Origin: Alphaproteobacteria bacterium
Lineage (GTDB): Bacteria > Pseudomonadota > Alphaproteobacteria > Reyranellales > Reyranellaceae
DNA: 33,027 nucleotides
Assembly (NCBI GenBank): GCA_005884705.1
Contig: VBAF01000063.1
Span: 1 to 33,027 of the forward strand
Reading direction: 5' to 3'
Made by a program: the position numbers and the translations under genes. This document shows, piece by piece, positions 1 to 7,514 of the stretch. Positions within the stretch are counted from its first letter, which is position 1. Each line of letters starts with the position of its first letter. Under the pieces are notes generated by a model. That model did not search any database. It was not told where the DNA came from and saw only the letters and a list, made by a program, of their open reading frames with translations.

Positions 1-116
1 GCGAGGTGGTTTATGTCGCCGCTCCCGGCGCGCTGGTGCCCGACTGGTCGCTGCTGCCCTACAAGAAGGCCGACGCCCAATCGCAATGGCCGTTCGCCGC
101 CAATCCGCACGCCTGA
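1..116 (+). CDS. C-terminal end of an unidentified protein (partial)
   Basis: Reading in frame from base 3, an open frame of 37 codons ends at TGA 114-116. The visible tail includes EVVYVAAPGALVPDWSLLPY and ends ANPHA. The codon choice is GC-rich and protein-like, and the frame is open to the left edge, so this is the end of a gene that starts outside the window. I do not recognise the family from this fragment and assign no function. A rho-independent terminator 115 bp downstream probably ends its transcript. Confidence 0.55.
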   Translation, partial: EVVYVAAPGALVPDWSLLPYKKADAQSQWPFAANPHA

Positions 117-230
117 AGACACGGCTGCGCGCCGCAGAAAAAGCAGCGCACGTGCAACCGGCGCCGGCCGCGCGACGTTGATCCCCTACCAGGCCACTAC
201 AGCTCGGGCTGTCCCGCCTGATGACCGAAG

Positions 231-266
231 GAGCACACCGCCTTGACCGGCGGTCGTGCTCTTTTT
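231..266 (+). terminator. Rho-independent terminator
   Basis: GAGCAC-ACCGCC pairs with GGCGGT-(C)-GTGCTC around a six-base loop (TTGACC), with a single bulged C, followed directly by five Ts. This is a strong intrinsic terminator shape. It lies between the partial upstream gene and the dioxygenase gene that starts at 283. Confidence 0.8.
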
Positions 267-267
267 G

Positions 268-276
268 TGCGATAAT
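268..276 (+). promoter_or_regulatory. Possible extended -10 promoter for a leaderless dioxygenase mRNA
   Basis: TGC-GATAAT at 268-276 matches an extended -10 (TGn + TATAAT-like). It ends only 6 bases before the ATG at 283, so a start about 7 bases downstream would give a leaderless transcript. No Shine-Dalgarno sequence precedes the ATG, which fits. A TTGACC at 243-248 is too far away (22 bases) for a normal -35 and sits in the terminator loop. Weak, inferential call. Confidence 0.25.
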
Positions 277-282
277 CCCGCC

Positions 283-1191
283 ATGGCCCTGCTGGACTGG
301 CGCGCCGCGGCCATCGAACGCGGCCTCGAGGTGACCGACCTCGCCGAACATGTCGCAACGCGGATCGATGGCCTCTCGCTCGGCGACGATCACGACGAAG
401 AGACGGTTGCGATCATCCGCGCCGCGTGCGTGGAGCGAACGCTGCTGCTGTTCCGCGGCCAGATCGATCTCAGCCCCGACCGCTATCTCGCCTTCGCCGG
501 GCGCTTCGGCGGCCGCCCCGACCTGCATTCGCTCAGGCACTACTGCCTGCCCGACCGCCACGAGATCTTCGTCGTCGGCAACGTGCACGAGGAGCAGGCC
601 GCCGCGGGAGCGCAGAAGACCGGCTCGCCGCGCGTCGGGCTGAACTGGCACACCGACCACTACCATCTGCCCGAGCCCGGCCTGTTCACCTACCTGCACG
701 CCATCGAGGTGCCGCCCGGCCAGGGCGACACGCGCTACGCCAACGGCATCGCCGCCTACGAGGCGCTGCCGGCCGGCAAGCGCGCCGAGATCGAGGACCT
801 GAAGGTGCTGCACAGCCGCGCGCGGCTGTTCAAGAACCTCTTTCCCGAGGCGACGGCGGCGGAGATGGAGGCCGAGCGGCGCAAGATCCCCGACGTCGTC
901 CATCCGCTGGTCCGCACCCATCCCGAGCTCGGCAAGCGCGGCCTCTATCTCGGCGGCGAATGGGGCTCCTGCATCGATGGCCTGGAGAGCGAGCGGGCGC
1001 AGGCGCTCTACGACCAGCTGTTGCAGCACATGATCCAGGACCGCTTCTGTTACCGCCACCGCTGGCAGCCGGGCGACGTGCTGATGTCGGACAATCGCTG
1101 CTCGATGCACCGCGCCAGCGAATGGGACGAAGGGACTTACGTCCGCCGCCTGCACCGCATCATCATGATCGACAGCGAAGCGCCGTCCTGA
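283..1191 (+). CDS. TauD/TfdA-family Fe(II)/2-oxoglutarate-dependent dioxygenase
   Basis: A 302-residue protein with the architecture of the taurine/2,4-D dioxygenase family, which couples 2-oxoglutarate decarboxylation to hydroxylation of a small organic acid in the cytoplasm. The Fe(II) triad is visible: H123 and D125 in the motif NWHTDHYHLPEPG, and a distal His near 276 (SMHRASEWD). Arginines at 288/289 (VRRLHR) are placed to bind 2-oxoglutarate. The ATG at 283 (MALLDWRAA) is chosen over the GTG at 256, because the latter would lie inside the terminator and adds non-conserved residues. The substrate cannot be read from the sequence; members act on taurine, alkylsulfates, aryloxyalkanoates and others. 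It stands alone, followed by 145 bp and prs. Confidence 0.85.
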   Translation: MALLDWRAAAIERGLEVTDLAEHVATRIDGLSLGDDHDEETVAIIRAACVERTLLLFRGQIDLSPDRYLAFAGRFGGRPDLHSLRHYCLPDRHEIFVVGNVHEEQAAAGAQKTGSPRVGLNWHTDHYHLPEPGLFTYLHAIEVPPGQGDTRYANGIAAYEALPAGKRAEIEDLKVLHSRARLFKNLFPEATAAEMEAERRKIPDVVHPLVRTHPELGKRGLYLGGEWGSCIDGLESERAQALYDQLLQHMIQDRFCYRHRWQPGDVLMSDNRCSMHRASEWDEGTYVRRLHRIIMIDSEAPS

Positions 1192-1251
1192 GAGCGCCGA
1201 GGCGCTGTTGTGGGCCGCCGGAGGACACAAAAAGCGCGATGTTTCAGGCGG

Positions 1252-1280
1252 TTTACAGCTTTGGGGCCGGCTGATATGTT
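1252..1280 (+). promoter_or_regulatory. Candidate sigma-70 promoter for prs
   Basis: TTTACA (1252-1257), a 17-base spacer and TATGTT (1275-1280) lie 57 bases before the prs start, in a 145-bp intergenic gap. The spacing is ideal but each hexamer differs from consensus, so this is a candidate only. Confidence 0.35.
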
Positions 1281-1336
1281 CCGCCCGCGTCGCGGCCGGG
1301 GGTGGCCGTTTCTCTTTTGAGATCAACGGCTTAACC

Positions 1337-2269
1337 ATGAAAATCCTGACGGGCAACAGCAACAAGCCGCTGGCGGAAGCCATCGCTGCCAAGCTTGCCT
1401 TGCCGCTGGTCAAGGCGAACATCCGGCGCTTCTCCGACAACGAGATCTTCGTCGAGATCCTGGAGAACGTGCGCGGCGAGGACGTCTTCGTCATCCAGTC
1501 GACCAGCTACCCGGCCAACGACCATCTGATGGAGCTGCTGATCACCATCGATGCGCTGCGCCGCAGCTCGGCGCGCCGCATCACCGCGGTAATGCCCTAC
1601 TACGGTTACGCCCGCCAGGACCGCAAGACGGCGGGCCGCACGCCAATCTCGGCCAAGCTGGTGGCCAACCTGATCACCAACGCCGGCGCCCACCGCGTAC
1701 TGACCCTCGACCTGCATGCCGAGCAAATTCAGGGCTTCTTCGACATCCCGCTCGACAATCTCTATGCCGGACCGGTGTTCAGCCGCGACATCAAGGAGAC
1801 GCTGGGCAACCGCAACCTCACCATGGTGTCGCCCGACACCGGTGGCGTGGTGCGGGCCCGCGCGATCGCCAAGCGGGTCGACGCCGATCTCGCGATCATC
1901 GACAAGCGCCGCGAACGGGCGGGCGTCAGCGAGGTCATGCATGTCATCGGCGACGTCAAGGACCGCGACTGCATCCTGATGGACGATATCGTCGATTCGG
2001 CCGGCACCCTGTGCAATGCCGCGGTGGCTCTGATGGATCAGGGTGCGAAGTCGGTATGTGCCTATGCCACCCACGGCGTCCTGTCGGGCGGCGCGGTGGC
2101 GCGCGTGGCGGCGTCGCCGATGGAGAAGCTGGTCATTACCGATTCGATCATGCCGACCGAGGCGGTGCGCATCTCGCCCAACGTGCGGCCCTTGTCGGTC
2201 GCGCCCTTGATGGCCGAGGCAATGAAGCGCATCGCCGACGAGACGTCGGTGTCGAGCCTGTTCGACTAG
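1337..2269 (+). CDS. prs: Ribose-phosphate pyrophosphokinase (PRPP synthetase)
   Basis: Makes PRPP from ribose 5-phosphate and ATP, feeding purine, pyrimidine, histidine, tryptophan and NAD synthesis. The 310 residues equal the usual class I length. Visible signatures are YGYARQDRKT (about 89-98), the metal-binding stretch DLHAEQIQGFFD (about 125-136), and the PRPP-binding loop MDDIVDSAGTL (215-225). The ATG at 1337 (MKILTGNSNK) is the conserved family start; the frame is open upstream to 1208 but that extension does not resemble the family. It is followed by rplY, pth and ychF on the same strand, an order common in alphaproteobacteria. No clear Shine-Dalgarno precedes the ATG. Confidence 0.97.
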   Translation: MKILTGNSNKPLAEAIAAKLALPLVKANIRRFSDNEIFVEILENVRGEDVFVIQSTSYPANDHLMELLITIDALRRSSARRITAVMPYYGYARQDRKTAGRTPISAKLVANLITNAGAHRVLTLDLHAEQIQGFFDIPLDNLYAGPVFSRDIKETLGNRNLTMVSPDTGGVVRARAIAKRVDADLAIIDKRRERAGVSEVMHVIGDVKDRDCILMDDIVDSAGTLCNAAVALMDQGAKSVCAYATHGVLSGGAVARVAASPMEKLVITDSIMPTEAVRISPNVRPLSVAPLMAEAMKRIADETSVSSLFD

Positions 2270-2359
2270 AAGGAATTTCGCGAGATCCGGCGATAGGCAC
2301 CCCTGGAGGCCACGCCGCGATGAAGAGAGAGCAACAGCAAGCCTTTAGGAGAAGTTGAA

Positions 2360-3118
2360 ATGGCAGAGACGACAAAGGTCGTCGCGAAGAAGCGGGACCG
2401 GGCCGGCAAAGGGGGCGCCCGTTCCAGCCGTCGCGATGGACTGATTCCCGCCGTGATCTACGGCGACAAGCAGCCGCCCCTGATGATCGCCGTCGAGCCC
2501 AAGTCGGTCGAGCGCATGATCCATCGGGAAGGCTTCTTCAACCACAGCCTCCAGATCGACGTCGAGGGCACCACGGTCGACGCCCTGCCGCGCGACGTGC
2601 AGGTCGATCCGGTGACGGACAAGCCCCTGCATCTCGACTTCCTGCGCATCGGACCCGATTCGATCATCACCGTGCAGGTCCCCGTCCACTTCCGCAACGA
2701 AGCGGCGGCGCCCGGCATCAAGCGCGGCGGCGTGCTGAACGTCGTCATGCACGAAATCACGGTGCGTACCAAGCCGACCACCATCCCCGAGTACTTCGAG
2801 GTCGACCTGACCGGTCTCGAGATCGGCCATTCCGTCCATCTCTCCGCGCTGCAGGTCCCGGACGGTGTGCGGGTGGTGACCCGCGAGAAGAACCCGACGG
2901 TCGCCACGATCGCGGCTCCGACCGTGGTCCGCGAAGCAGCGGCCCAGGCGGCGGCTGACGCGGCGGCGGCAGCGGCGGCCCCGGTGGCAGTCGAAGGTGC
3001 GGCTCCGGCGGCAGGGGCGGCTCCGGCGGCGGGTGCGACACCCGCGGCGGGTGCGGCTCCGGCAGCGGGTGCGGCTCCGGCAGCGGGCGCCAAGGCTCCG
3101 GCTCCGGCGAAGAAGTAG
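2360..3118 (+). CDS. rplY: 50S ribosomal protein L25/general stress protein Ctc
   Basis: Binds 5S rRNA in the large ribosomal subunit. The 252 residues comprise an N-terminal L25 domain (about 5-95; KKRDRAGKGGARSSRRDGLI, then the VIYG motif), a C-terminal beta domain (about 100-190) and an Ala/Pro/Gly-rich tail from about residue 191. The long TL5/CTC form with a low-complexity tail is common in alphaproteobacteria. AGGAGA lies just before the ATG. The gene sits 90 bp after prs and 12 bp before pth, a typical rplY-pth arrangement. The tail is built from an 18-bp tandem repeat (see separate entry) and is unlikely to fold. Confidence 0.96.
   Translation: MAETTKVVAKKRDRAGKGGARSSRRDGLIPAVIYGDKQPPLMIAVEPKSVERMIHREGFFNHSLQIDVEGTTVDALPRDVQVDPVTDKPLHLDFLRIGPDSIITVQVPVHFRNEAAAPGIKRGGVLNVVMHEITVRTKPTTIPEYFEVDLTGLEIGHSVHLSALQVPDGVRVVTREKNPTVATIAAPTVVREAAAQAAADAAAAAAAPVAVEGAAPAAGAAPAAGATPAAGAAPAAGAAPAAGAKAPAPAKK
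2999..3088 (+). repeat. 18-bp tandem repeat (5 copies) inside rplY
   Basis: Five in-frame copies of an 18-bp unit close to GCGGCTCCGGCGGCGGGT encode AAPAAG, AAPAAG, ATPAAG, AAPAAG and AAPAAG. Copies differ mostly at third positions. Copy number at such a repeat can change by slippage without shifting the frame. Confidence 0.9.
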
Positions 3119-3130
3119 CCCGAGGCGTCC

Positions 3131-3754
3131 GTGCTCCTGCTGGTCGGGCTCGGCAATCCCGGGCCGCGCTATGCGGGGCATCGGCACAATGTGGGGTTCA
3201 TGGCGGCGGACGAGATCGTCCGCCGCCGTGTCTTCTCGCCCTGGCGCGCGCGCTTCAACGGCGAGGTGGCCGAAGGCCATCTCGGCGGCGAGCGGACGAT
3301 CGTGCTGAAGCCGATGACCTTCATGAACGAGTCGAGCAAGGCGGTCGGCGAGGCGGTGCGCTACCTCAAGCTGCCGCTCGACCGGGTCGTGGTGTTCCAC
3401 GACGAGCTCGATCTGGCACCCGGCCGGGTCCGCATGAAGAAGGGCGGCGGTGCCGGCGGCCACAACGGCTTGCGCGACATCGACGCCCATGTCGGCAACG
3501 ACTATCGCCGGGTGCGCATCGGCATCGGCCATCCCGGCCACAAGGACCTGGTGCTGCACTGGGTGCTGCGCGACTTCGAGCCGGATGAGCGCGATCCCAA
3601 GGACGGCTGGGTGCCCAAGGTGCTGCAGGCGCTGGCCGAGGAATCGGCGATCCTGGCCGAGGGAGGCGCCAAGCCCGACGAGAAATACATGAGCCGGGTG
3701 GCGCATCTCGCGCCGCCTCCCGATCTTCCGGCGCGGCTGGACCTCAAAGAGTGA
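3131..3754 (+). CDS. pth: Peptidyl-tRNA hydrolase
   Basis: Releases peptides from peptidyl-tRNAs dropped by stalled ribosomes, recycling tRNA in the cytoplasm. The catalytic set of the Pth family is present: N9 in GLGNPG, H19 in HRHNVGF, D91 in FHDELDL and N112 in GGHNGLRDI. The 207 residues match family length (about 190-210). The start is GTG at 3131 (MLLLVGLGNPG), fixed by the conserved N-terminal strand; the Shine-Dalgarno is weak. It lies 12 bp after rplY and 16 bp before ychF, so it is probably co-transcribed with both. Confidence 0.97.
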   Translation: MLLLVGLGNPGPRYAGHRHNVGFMAADEIVRRRVFSPWRARFNGEVAEGHLGGERTIVLKPMTFMNESSKAVGEAVRYLKLPLDRVVVFHDELDLAPGRVRMKKGGGAGGHNGLRDIDAHVGNDYRRVRIGIGHPGHKDLVLHWVLRDFEPDERDPKDGWVPKVLQALAEESAILAEGGAKPDEKYMSRVAHLAPPPDLPARLDLKE

Positions 3755-3770
3755 GAGCTTAGAGCGAGAA

Positions 3771-4868
3771 ATGGGTTTCAACTGTGGAATCGTCGGCCTG
3801 CCCAATGTCGGCAAGTCGACCCTGTTCAATGCGCTGACCGCCACCCAGGCGGCGCAGGCGGCGAACTATCCCTTCTGCACCATCGAGCCGAATGTCGGCC
3901 GCGTCGCCGTGCCCGATCCGCGGCTCGACAAGCTCGCGACGATCGCGGCCTCGGCCAAGATTGTGGCGACGCAGCTCGAGTTCGTCGACATCGCCGGCCT
4001 GGTCAAGGGCGCGTCCAAGGGCGAGGGGCTGGGCAACCAGTTCCTCGGCAATATCCGCGAGGTCGACGCCATCGCCCACGTGCTGCGCTGCTTCGAGGAC
4101 AGCGACGTGACGCACGTGTCGGGCAATGTCGATCCGGTGCGCGATGCGGAGATCGTCGAAACCGAGCTGATGCTGGCCGACCTCGATTCGCTCGAGAAGC
4201 GCCTGCCCAACCTCGAGAAGCGCGCCAAGGGCGGCGACAAGGAGGCCGCGGCCGAGGCGCCCGTGGTCAAGAAGGCACTCGACGCGTTGCGCGAGGGCAA
4301 GCCGGCGCGCGACGCGGAGATTACCGCCGAGGAGCGGCCCGTCTTCGCCCGCCTGCAGCTCATCACCGCCAAGCCGATGATGTACGTGCTGAACGTCGAG
4401 GAAGCGGCAGCCGCCACCGGCAACGCCCACAGCGCCAAGGCCGAGGCCTGGGCGAAGGACCGCGGCATGCCCTGCGTGGTGATCTCGGCGGCGATCGAGG
4501 CCGAGGTCGCCCAGCTTCCGCTCGAGGACCAGGGCGAATACCTCGCCTCGCTCGGGCTGAAGGAAACCGGCCTCGCGAGGGTCCTGCGAACCGGCTACGC
4601 CCTGCTCGACCTCGTCACCTTCTTCACCGTCGGGCCGAAGGAGGCGCGCGCCTGGACGGTACGGCGCGAGGCCCGCGCGCCGGAGGCGGCCGGCGTGATC
4701 CACACCGACTTCGAGAAGGGCTTCATCCGCGCCGAGACCATCGCCTACGACGACTATATCGCGCTGAACGGCGAGGCGGGCGCGCGCGATGCCGGCAAGC
4801 TGCGGCTCGAGGGCAAGGACTACGCCGTCAAGGACGGCGACGTCTTCCACTTCCGGTTCAACGTGTGA
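3771..4868 (+). CDS. ychF: Redox-regulated ATPase YchF (OLA1 family)
   Basis: An Obg-related P-loop protein that prefers ATP and associates with ribosomes; in the family it is linked to translation and oxidative-stress responses. The 365 residues match the family length. Visible elements are the Walker A GLPNVGKST (about 9-17), the switch region NYPFCTIEPNVG, the G3-like DIAGLVKGA, an internal coiled-coil insertion rich in Lys/Glu (about 130-180), and the C-terminal TGS domain ending KDGDVFHFRFNV. It closes the prs-rplY-pth-ychF block. Its TGA overlaps the next gene's ATG (TGATG). Confidence 0.97.
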   Translation: MGFNCGIVGLPNVGKSTLFNALTATQAAQAANYPFCTIEPNVGRVAVPDPRLDKLATIAASAKIVATQLEFVDIAGLVKGASKGEGLGNQFLGNIREVDAIAHVLRCFEDSDVTHVSGNVDPVRDAEIVETELMLADLDSLEKRLPNLEKRAKGGDKEAAAEAPVVKKALDALREGKPARDAEITAEERPVFARLQLITAKPMMYVLNVEEAAAATGNAHSAKAEAWAKDRGMPCVVISAAIEAEVAQLPLEDQGEYLASLGLKETGLARVLRTGYALLDLVTFFTVGPKEARAWTVRREARAPEAAGVIHTDFEKGFIRAETIAYDDYIALNGEAGARDAGKLRLEGKDYAVKDGDVFHFRFNV

Positions 4869-5293
4869 TGCGGGCGCTCGCGCCCCTCGCTGCGGCATCG
4901 GCGATGCTCGCCGCGACGGCGTTCGCCCAGACGACCGACTTCACCAGCTTCGAGGCGGTGCCCGGCAAGCCGATCGAGATCGGCAACTACGCCGCCGTCG
5001 GCAATGCCTGCGCGGCCGGCGCCCCGCCGACCATCAGGGTCGTCGAGCCGCCGCGGTCGGGCACGCTCAGCGTCCGCGCCGGCGAGCGCCTCTACCGGAT
5101 TCCCGGATGCCCGCCAGTCAAGATGCAAGCCGAGGTGCTGACCTACGAGGCGCGCGACACGGCGACCGGAACCGACCATGTCGTCTACGATATCGTGAGC
5201 GCAAACGGCCAGGTCTCGACCAAGGACGTCACGATCCATCTCCAGGATCCGCCCCGGGGCGCACCGGCGCCCAAGCCTGACATCAAGCTCTGA
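4868..5293 (+). CDS. Small secreted/periplasmic protein of unknown function
   Basis: A 141-residue protein starting with an apparent signal peptide (MRALAPLAAASAMLAATAFA, probable cut after AFA-Q). The mature part of about 120 residues has two cysteines (in GNACAAG and IPGCPPV) that could form a disulfide, and a beta-strand-like pattern ending TKDVTIHL. This suggests a small beta-sandwich, but I recognise no family. The ATG at 4868 overlaps the ychF stop; a GTG one codon earlier is possible. Translational coupling to ychF is likely from the overlap, but nothing implies a shared function. Confidence 0.7.
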   Translation: MRALAPLAAASAMLAATAFAQTTDFTSFEAVPGKPIEIGNYAAVGNACAAGAPPTIRVVEPPRSGTLSVRAGERLYRIPGCPPVKMQAEVLTYEARDTATGTDHVVYDIVSANGQVSTKDVTIHLQDPPRGAPAPKPDIKL

Positions 5294-5452
5294 CCTAGAC
5301 GATCCGGCTGGTCTTGTTGCCGCTTGTAGAGCTTGCCCGTCTGGCCGCAGAAGGCGATCAGCTGGGGCGGCTGGGATGCCGTGCGGCATGCTTGCCTGGA
5401 TACATCGCCGCGAGGTTAGACTTGGGCCTGCCGACAACCCAAAGGAGCCGCC

Positions 5453-5857
5453 ATGACCGTCAAGCTCTTCACCCCGCCGACCCTGCCCAAGCGCGGCGGC
5501 TACAGCCAGGTCTGCGAGGTCACTTCGGGCAAGCTGATCCTGATCGCGGGCCAGGTGCCGCATGACGTCAACGACAAGATGGTCGGCGAGGGCAGCTTCG
5601 AGGCCCAGGTCGAGCAGGTCTTCAGGAACCTCGACGCGGCGCTCAAGGCCGCCGGCGGCAGCATGAAGAGCCTGGTGAAAATCATGAACTATTGCGTCGC
5701 TTCGGTGAGCTACGAGGAGCGCATGGTCTATCGCACCGTGCGCGACCGCCATGTCGATACTGCCAATCCGCCGGTCAGCACCTTCATCTACGTCGTGCGC
5801 CTCGCCCAGCCCAATTGGCTGTTCGAGATGGACGCGATGGCCGTGATCGACGGGTAG
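5453..5857 (+). CDS. RidA/YjgF/UK114-family protein
   Basis: A 134-residue member of the family whose best-known member, RidA, hydrolyses reactive enamines/imines formed by PLP enzymes. Family features are IAGQVPHD (about 31-38), the stretch QVEQVFRNLDAALKAAG, and the C-terminal VRLAQPNWLFEMDAMAVI. R116 corresponds to the substrate-carboxylate-binding Arg and E125 to the conserved Glu. AAAGGAG sits well placed before the ATG. Divergence from canonical RidA (about 128 residues) means the exact subgroup is unclear. It is preceded by a 159-bp gap with no gene, holding only a short hairpin ATGCCG-TG-CGGCAT. A degenerate copy of its last 18 codons recurs at 7456. Confidence 0.88.
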   Translation: MTVKLFTPPTLPKRGGYSQVCEVTSGKLILIAGQVPHDVNDKMVGEGSFEAQVEQVFRNLDAALKAAGGSMKSLVKIMNYCVASVSYEERMVYRTVRDRHVDTANPPVSTFIYVVRLAQPNWLFEMDAMAVIDG

Positions 5858-6130
5858 GCGGTGTACTTCGCCGACCTCACACCCCAAGGCTCAAAATGTC
5901 CTGCCTTGCCGCGTTACCGCGGGCGGGCGCCATAACCCGAGCAGGCCACACAACGCGGGTTCTGTCGCAGTTGGTCTGAATGGAAGGTGATCGGCACGCT
6001 CCGGACGGTGAGACCCTGCAATGAAGCGAAGAATTAATGAAGTTGTCAGAACCAAAGCGCCTTACAATCGGAGTGGAGGAGTGAGACTGGCGTGAGATTT
6101 GCACGCAGGCTTGGGGAAAGAGGGGGGATA

Positions 6131-6606
6131 ATGAAGATCGGGGTTACGCTGGTCGATCGCATTCTCGATTCGACGGTCAGTTCGGACGGGCAGCATCTCG
6201 TGCTGTGGCTGCGGACGGCGGAAGATGGAGCCCTGCCGATCGCCGTGCCCTGCGACGAAATCCACACGCTATCGACCGCTGCGCTGTCGCCTCGACGGCC
6301 AGCGAGGCGACGTCGCGGGCCGACCCGCCGTCCAAGGACGAGAAGATGGCGGTCACTTGGTGGAACTCGTCAGTCGACAGGCCTTCACAGGAGTTCACGC
6401 TTGCGCTGACCTTCGGCAGTGGCGGAACGCTTTCCTTTGCATTCCCCGAGCGCATGGCGCGCGCCCTGCTTGCTACGCTGAGGTCCCATTACGAACCGCT
6501 TGCGGCTCAGTCGCCGCGACTGCCGGAGATTGCCGAGCGACTACGACCGTGGCGTGGAGCATTACTGTCGGCAAGCCGGTTGAAGCGCTCCACCCTGGCA
6601 GGATGA
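6131..6606 (+). pseudogene. Frameshifted small protein of unknown function
   Basis: A strong Shine-Dalgarno (AGAGGGGGG) precedes ATG 6131. The frame reads MKIGVTLVDRILDSTVSSDG and on to PCDEIHTL, then turns into Arg/Pro-rich nonsense after 6271. From about 6274 a different frame continues convincingly (DRCAVASTASEATSR, later FTLALTFGSGGTLSFAFPE) to TGA 6604-6606. Joining the two at 6271/6274 needs one restored base and gives about 158 residues. I infer a single-base deletion near 6272, real or a sequencing error. The composite has no recognised domain. The last codons overlap the ATG of the downstream transporter, suggesting an original two-gene operon. The 273 bp upstream (5858-6130) contain no gene I can support. 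Confidence 0.6.
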
Positions 6607-7349
6607 TGACCCTCGACACCGCCCTTCAAGCGCTCCTCCTCGCCATGTTTCTGGGCGGCTTTGTCTCGGGTATTTCGGGGTTTGCCTTCTCAGCCGTCGC
6701 GGGCGCGATCCTGCTGCAGGTCTACCCACCCGTGTTCGCCGTTCCGCTGATGATGGCCTGTGCGCTGGTTGCCCAGCTCTACAGCCTCATAAGCCTGAGG
6801 AACAGCATGGAATGGCGAAAGGCGCTGCCCCTGATCGTCGGCGGGATAGTCGGCATGCCGATCGGACTGTACGCACTGAGATCGGTCGACGCGCATACCT
6901 TCCGGCTGGGGTTCGGCATTTTCCTGGCAGTCTACTCGGCCTACATGCTGTTCTGGCCGGCCACCTTTTCGGCGCACAAAAAGGATGGAGGCGTGACCAG
7001 CTACGCGATCGGTTTTGCCGGCGGCGTGGTCGGCGGGCTGACCGCATTCCCCGGCGCCCTGCCGACGATATGGTGTGACCTCCGCGGATTTCCCAAGGAC
7101 GTCAAGCGCGGCATGACCCAGCCCTACATCGCGTTCATGCAATTCGCCGGCATATTCCTGGTATTCCTGCACGGCGACTTGTCGAGCGAATTTGTGCCGA
7201 AGCTGTTGTGGAGCCTGCCCGCGGTTATCGGCGGCTGCGTCCTGGGTCTTGCGCTCTTTGGCAAGGTGAATGACCTCGCCTTTCGCAGGATCATCCTTGC
7301 GGCTCTCCTCGTCTCGGGTCTGGCGTTGGCGTATCCGCAGCTCCTCTAG
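6603..7349 (+). CDS. TauE/SafE (TSUP)-family membrane transporter
   Basis: A 248-residue, strongly hydrophobic protein with about seven to eight membrane segments in two repeated halves, each starting with a glycine-rich helix (LGGFVSGISGFAFSAVAGAI near 17-36; FAGGVVGGLTAFPGALPTIW near 138-157). This is the TSUP pattern. Relatives export or import small anions such as sulfite, sulfoacetate or other organosulfur compounds; the substrate here is unknown. ATG 6603 overlaps the end of the frameshifted upstream gene (an ATG at 6606 is equally possible). The segment holding both genes is bounded by two copies of the ridA 3' end. Confidence 0.88.
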   Translation: MMTLDTALQALLLAMFLGGFVSGISGFAFSAVAGAILLQVYPPVFAVPLMMACALVAQLYSLISLRNSMEWRKALPLIVGGIVGMPIGLYALRSVDAHTFRLGFGIFLAVYSAYMLFWPATFSAHKKDGGVTSYAIGFAGGVVGGLTAFPGALPTIWCDLRGFPKDVKRGMTQPYIAFMQFAGIFLVFLHGDLSSEFVPKLLWSLPAVIGGCVLGLALFGKVNDLAFRRIILAALLVSGLALAYPQLL

Positions 7350-7455
7350 GCCTGTCCGATCATCACGCAAGGAGCGAGGTTGGACCCCAGTAGAGGTTCT
7401 GCTCAACGAGCATAATAATCGCGGTCGATGAAAGTCGTCCGAGGTCAGGCAGCAC

Positions 7456-7512
7456 GCTCGCCCAGCCCATCTGGCTGTTCGACATGGACGCGATGGCGGT
7501 GATCGACGGCTA
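7456..7512 (+). pseudogene. Remnant of a second ridA 3' end
   Basis: Bases 7456-7512 match 5801-5857, the end of the RidA-family gene, with 5 mismatches. Together with the shared GC after the stop, 54 of 59 bases match. They would encode LAQPIWLFDMDAMAVIDG and a stop, against LAQPNWLFEMDAMAVIDG in the intact gene. No start or body of a ridA gene precedes it, so it is a fragment. It ends 3 bp before the stop of the convergent PhoX-like gene. Most changes are third-position or conservative, so it looks like the end of a paralogue rather than a fresh duplicate. Confidence 0.8.
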
Positions 7513-7514
7513 GG

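Noticed and set aside
3035..3118. Ala/Pro-rich end of rplY as a frameshift product
   Set aside because: The frame is continuous, the repeat units stay in frame, and alphaproteobacterial L25 proteins often have such tails.
5453..5857. Calling this gene ridA outright
   Set aside because: The family is clear, but the sequence is longer than and divergent from the characterised enamine deaminase, so the symbol would overstate what is seen.
6421..6470. A fourth GGAAC element (6424) as an EcfG promoter
   Set aside because: No CGTT or GTT occurs at 15-18 bases downstream and it lies inside the frameshifted gene.
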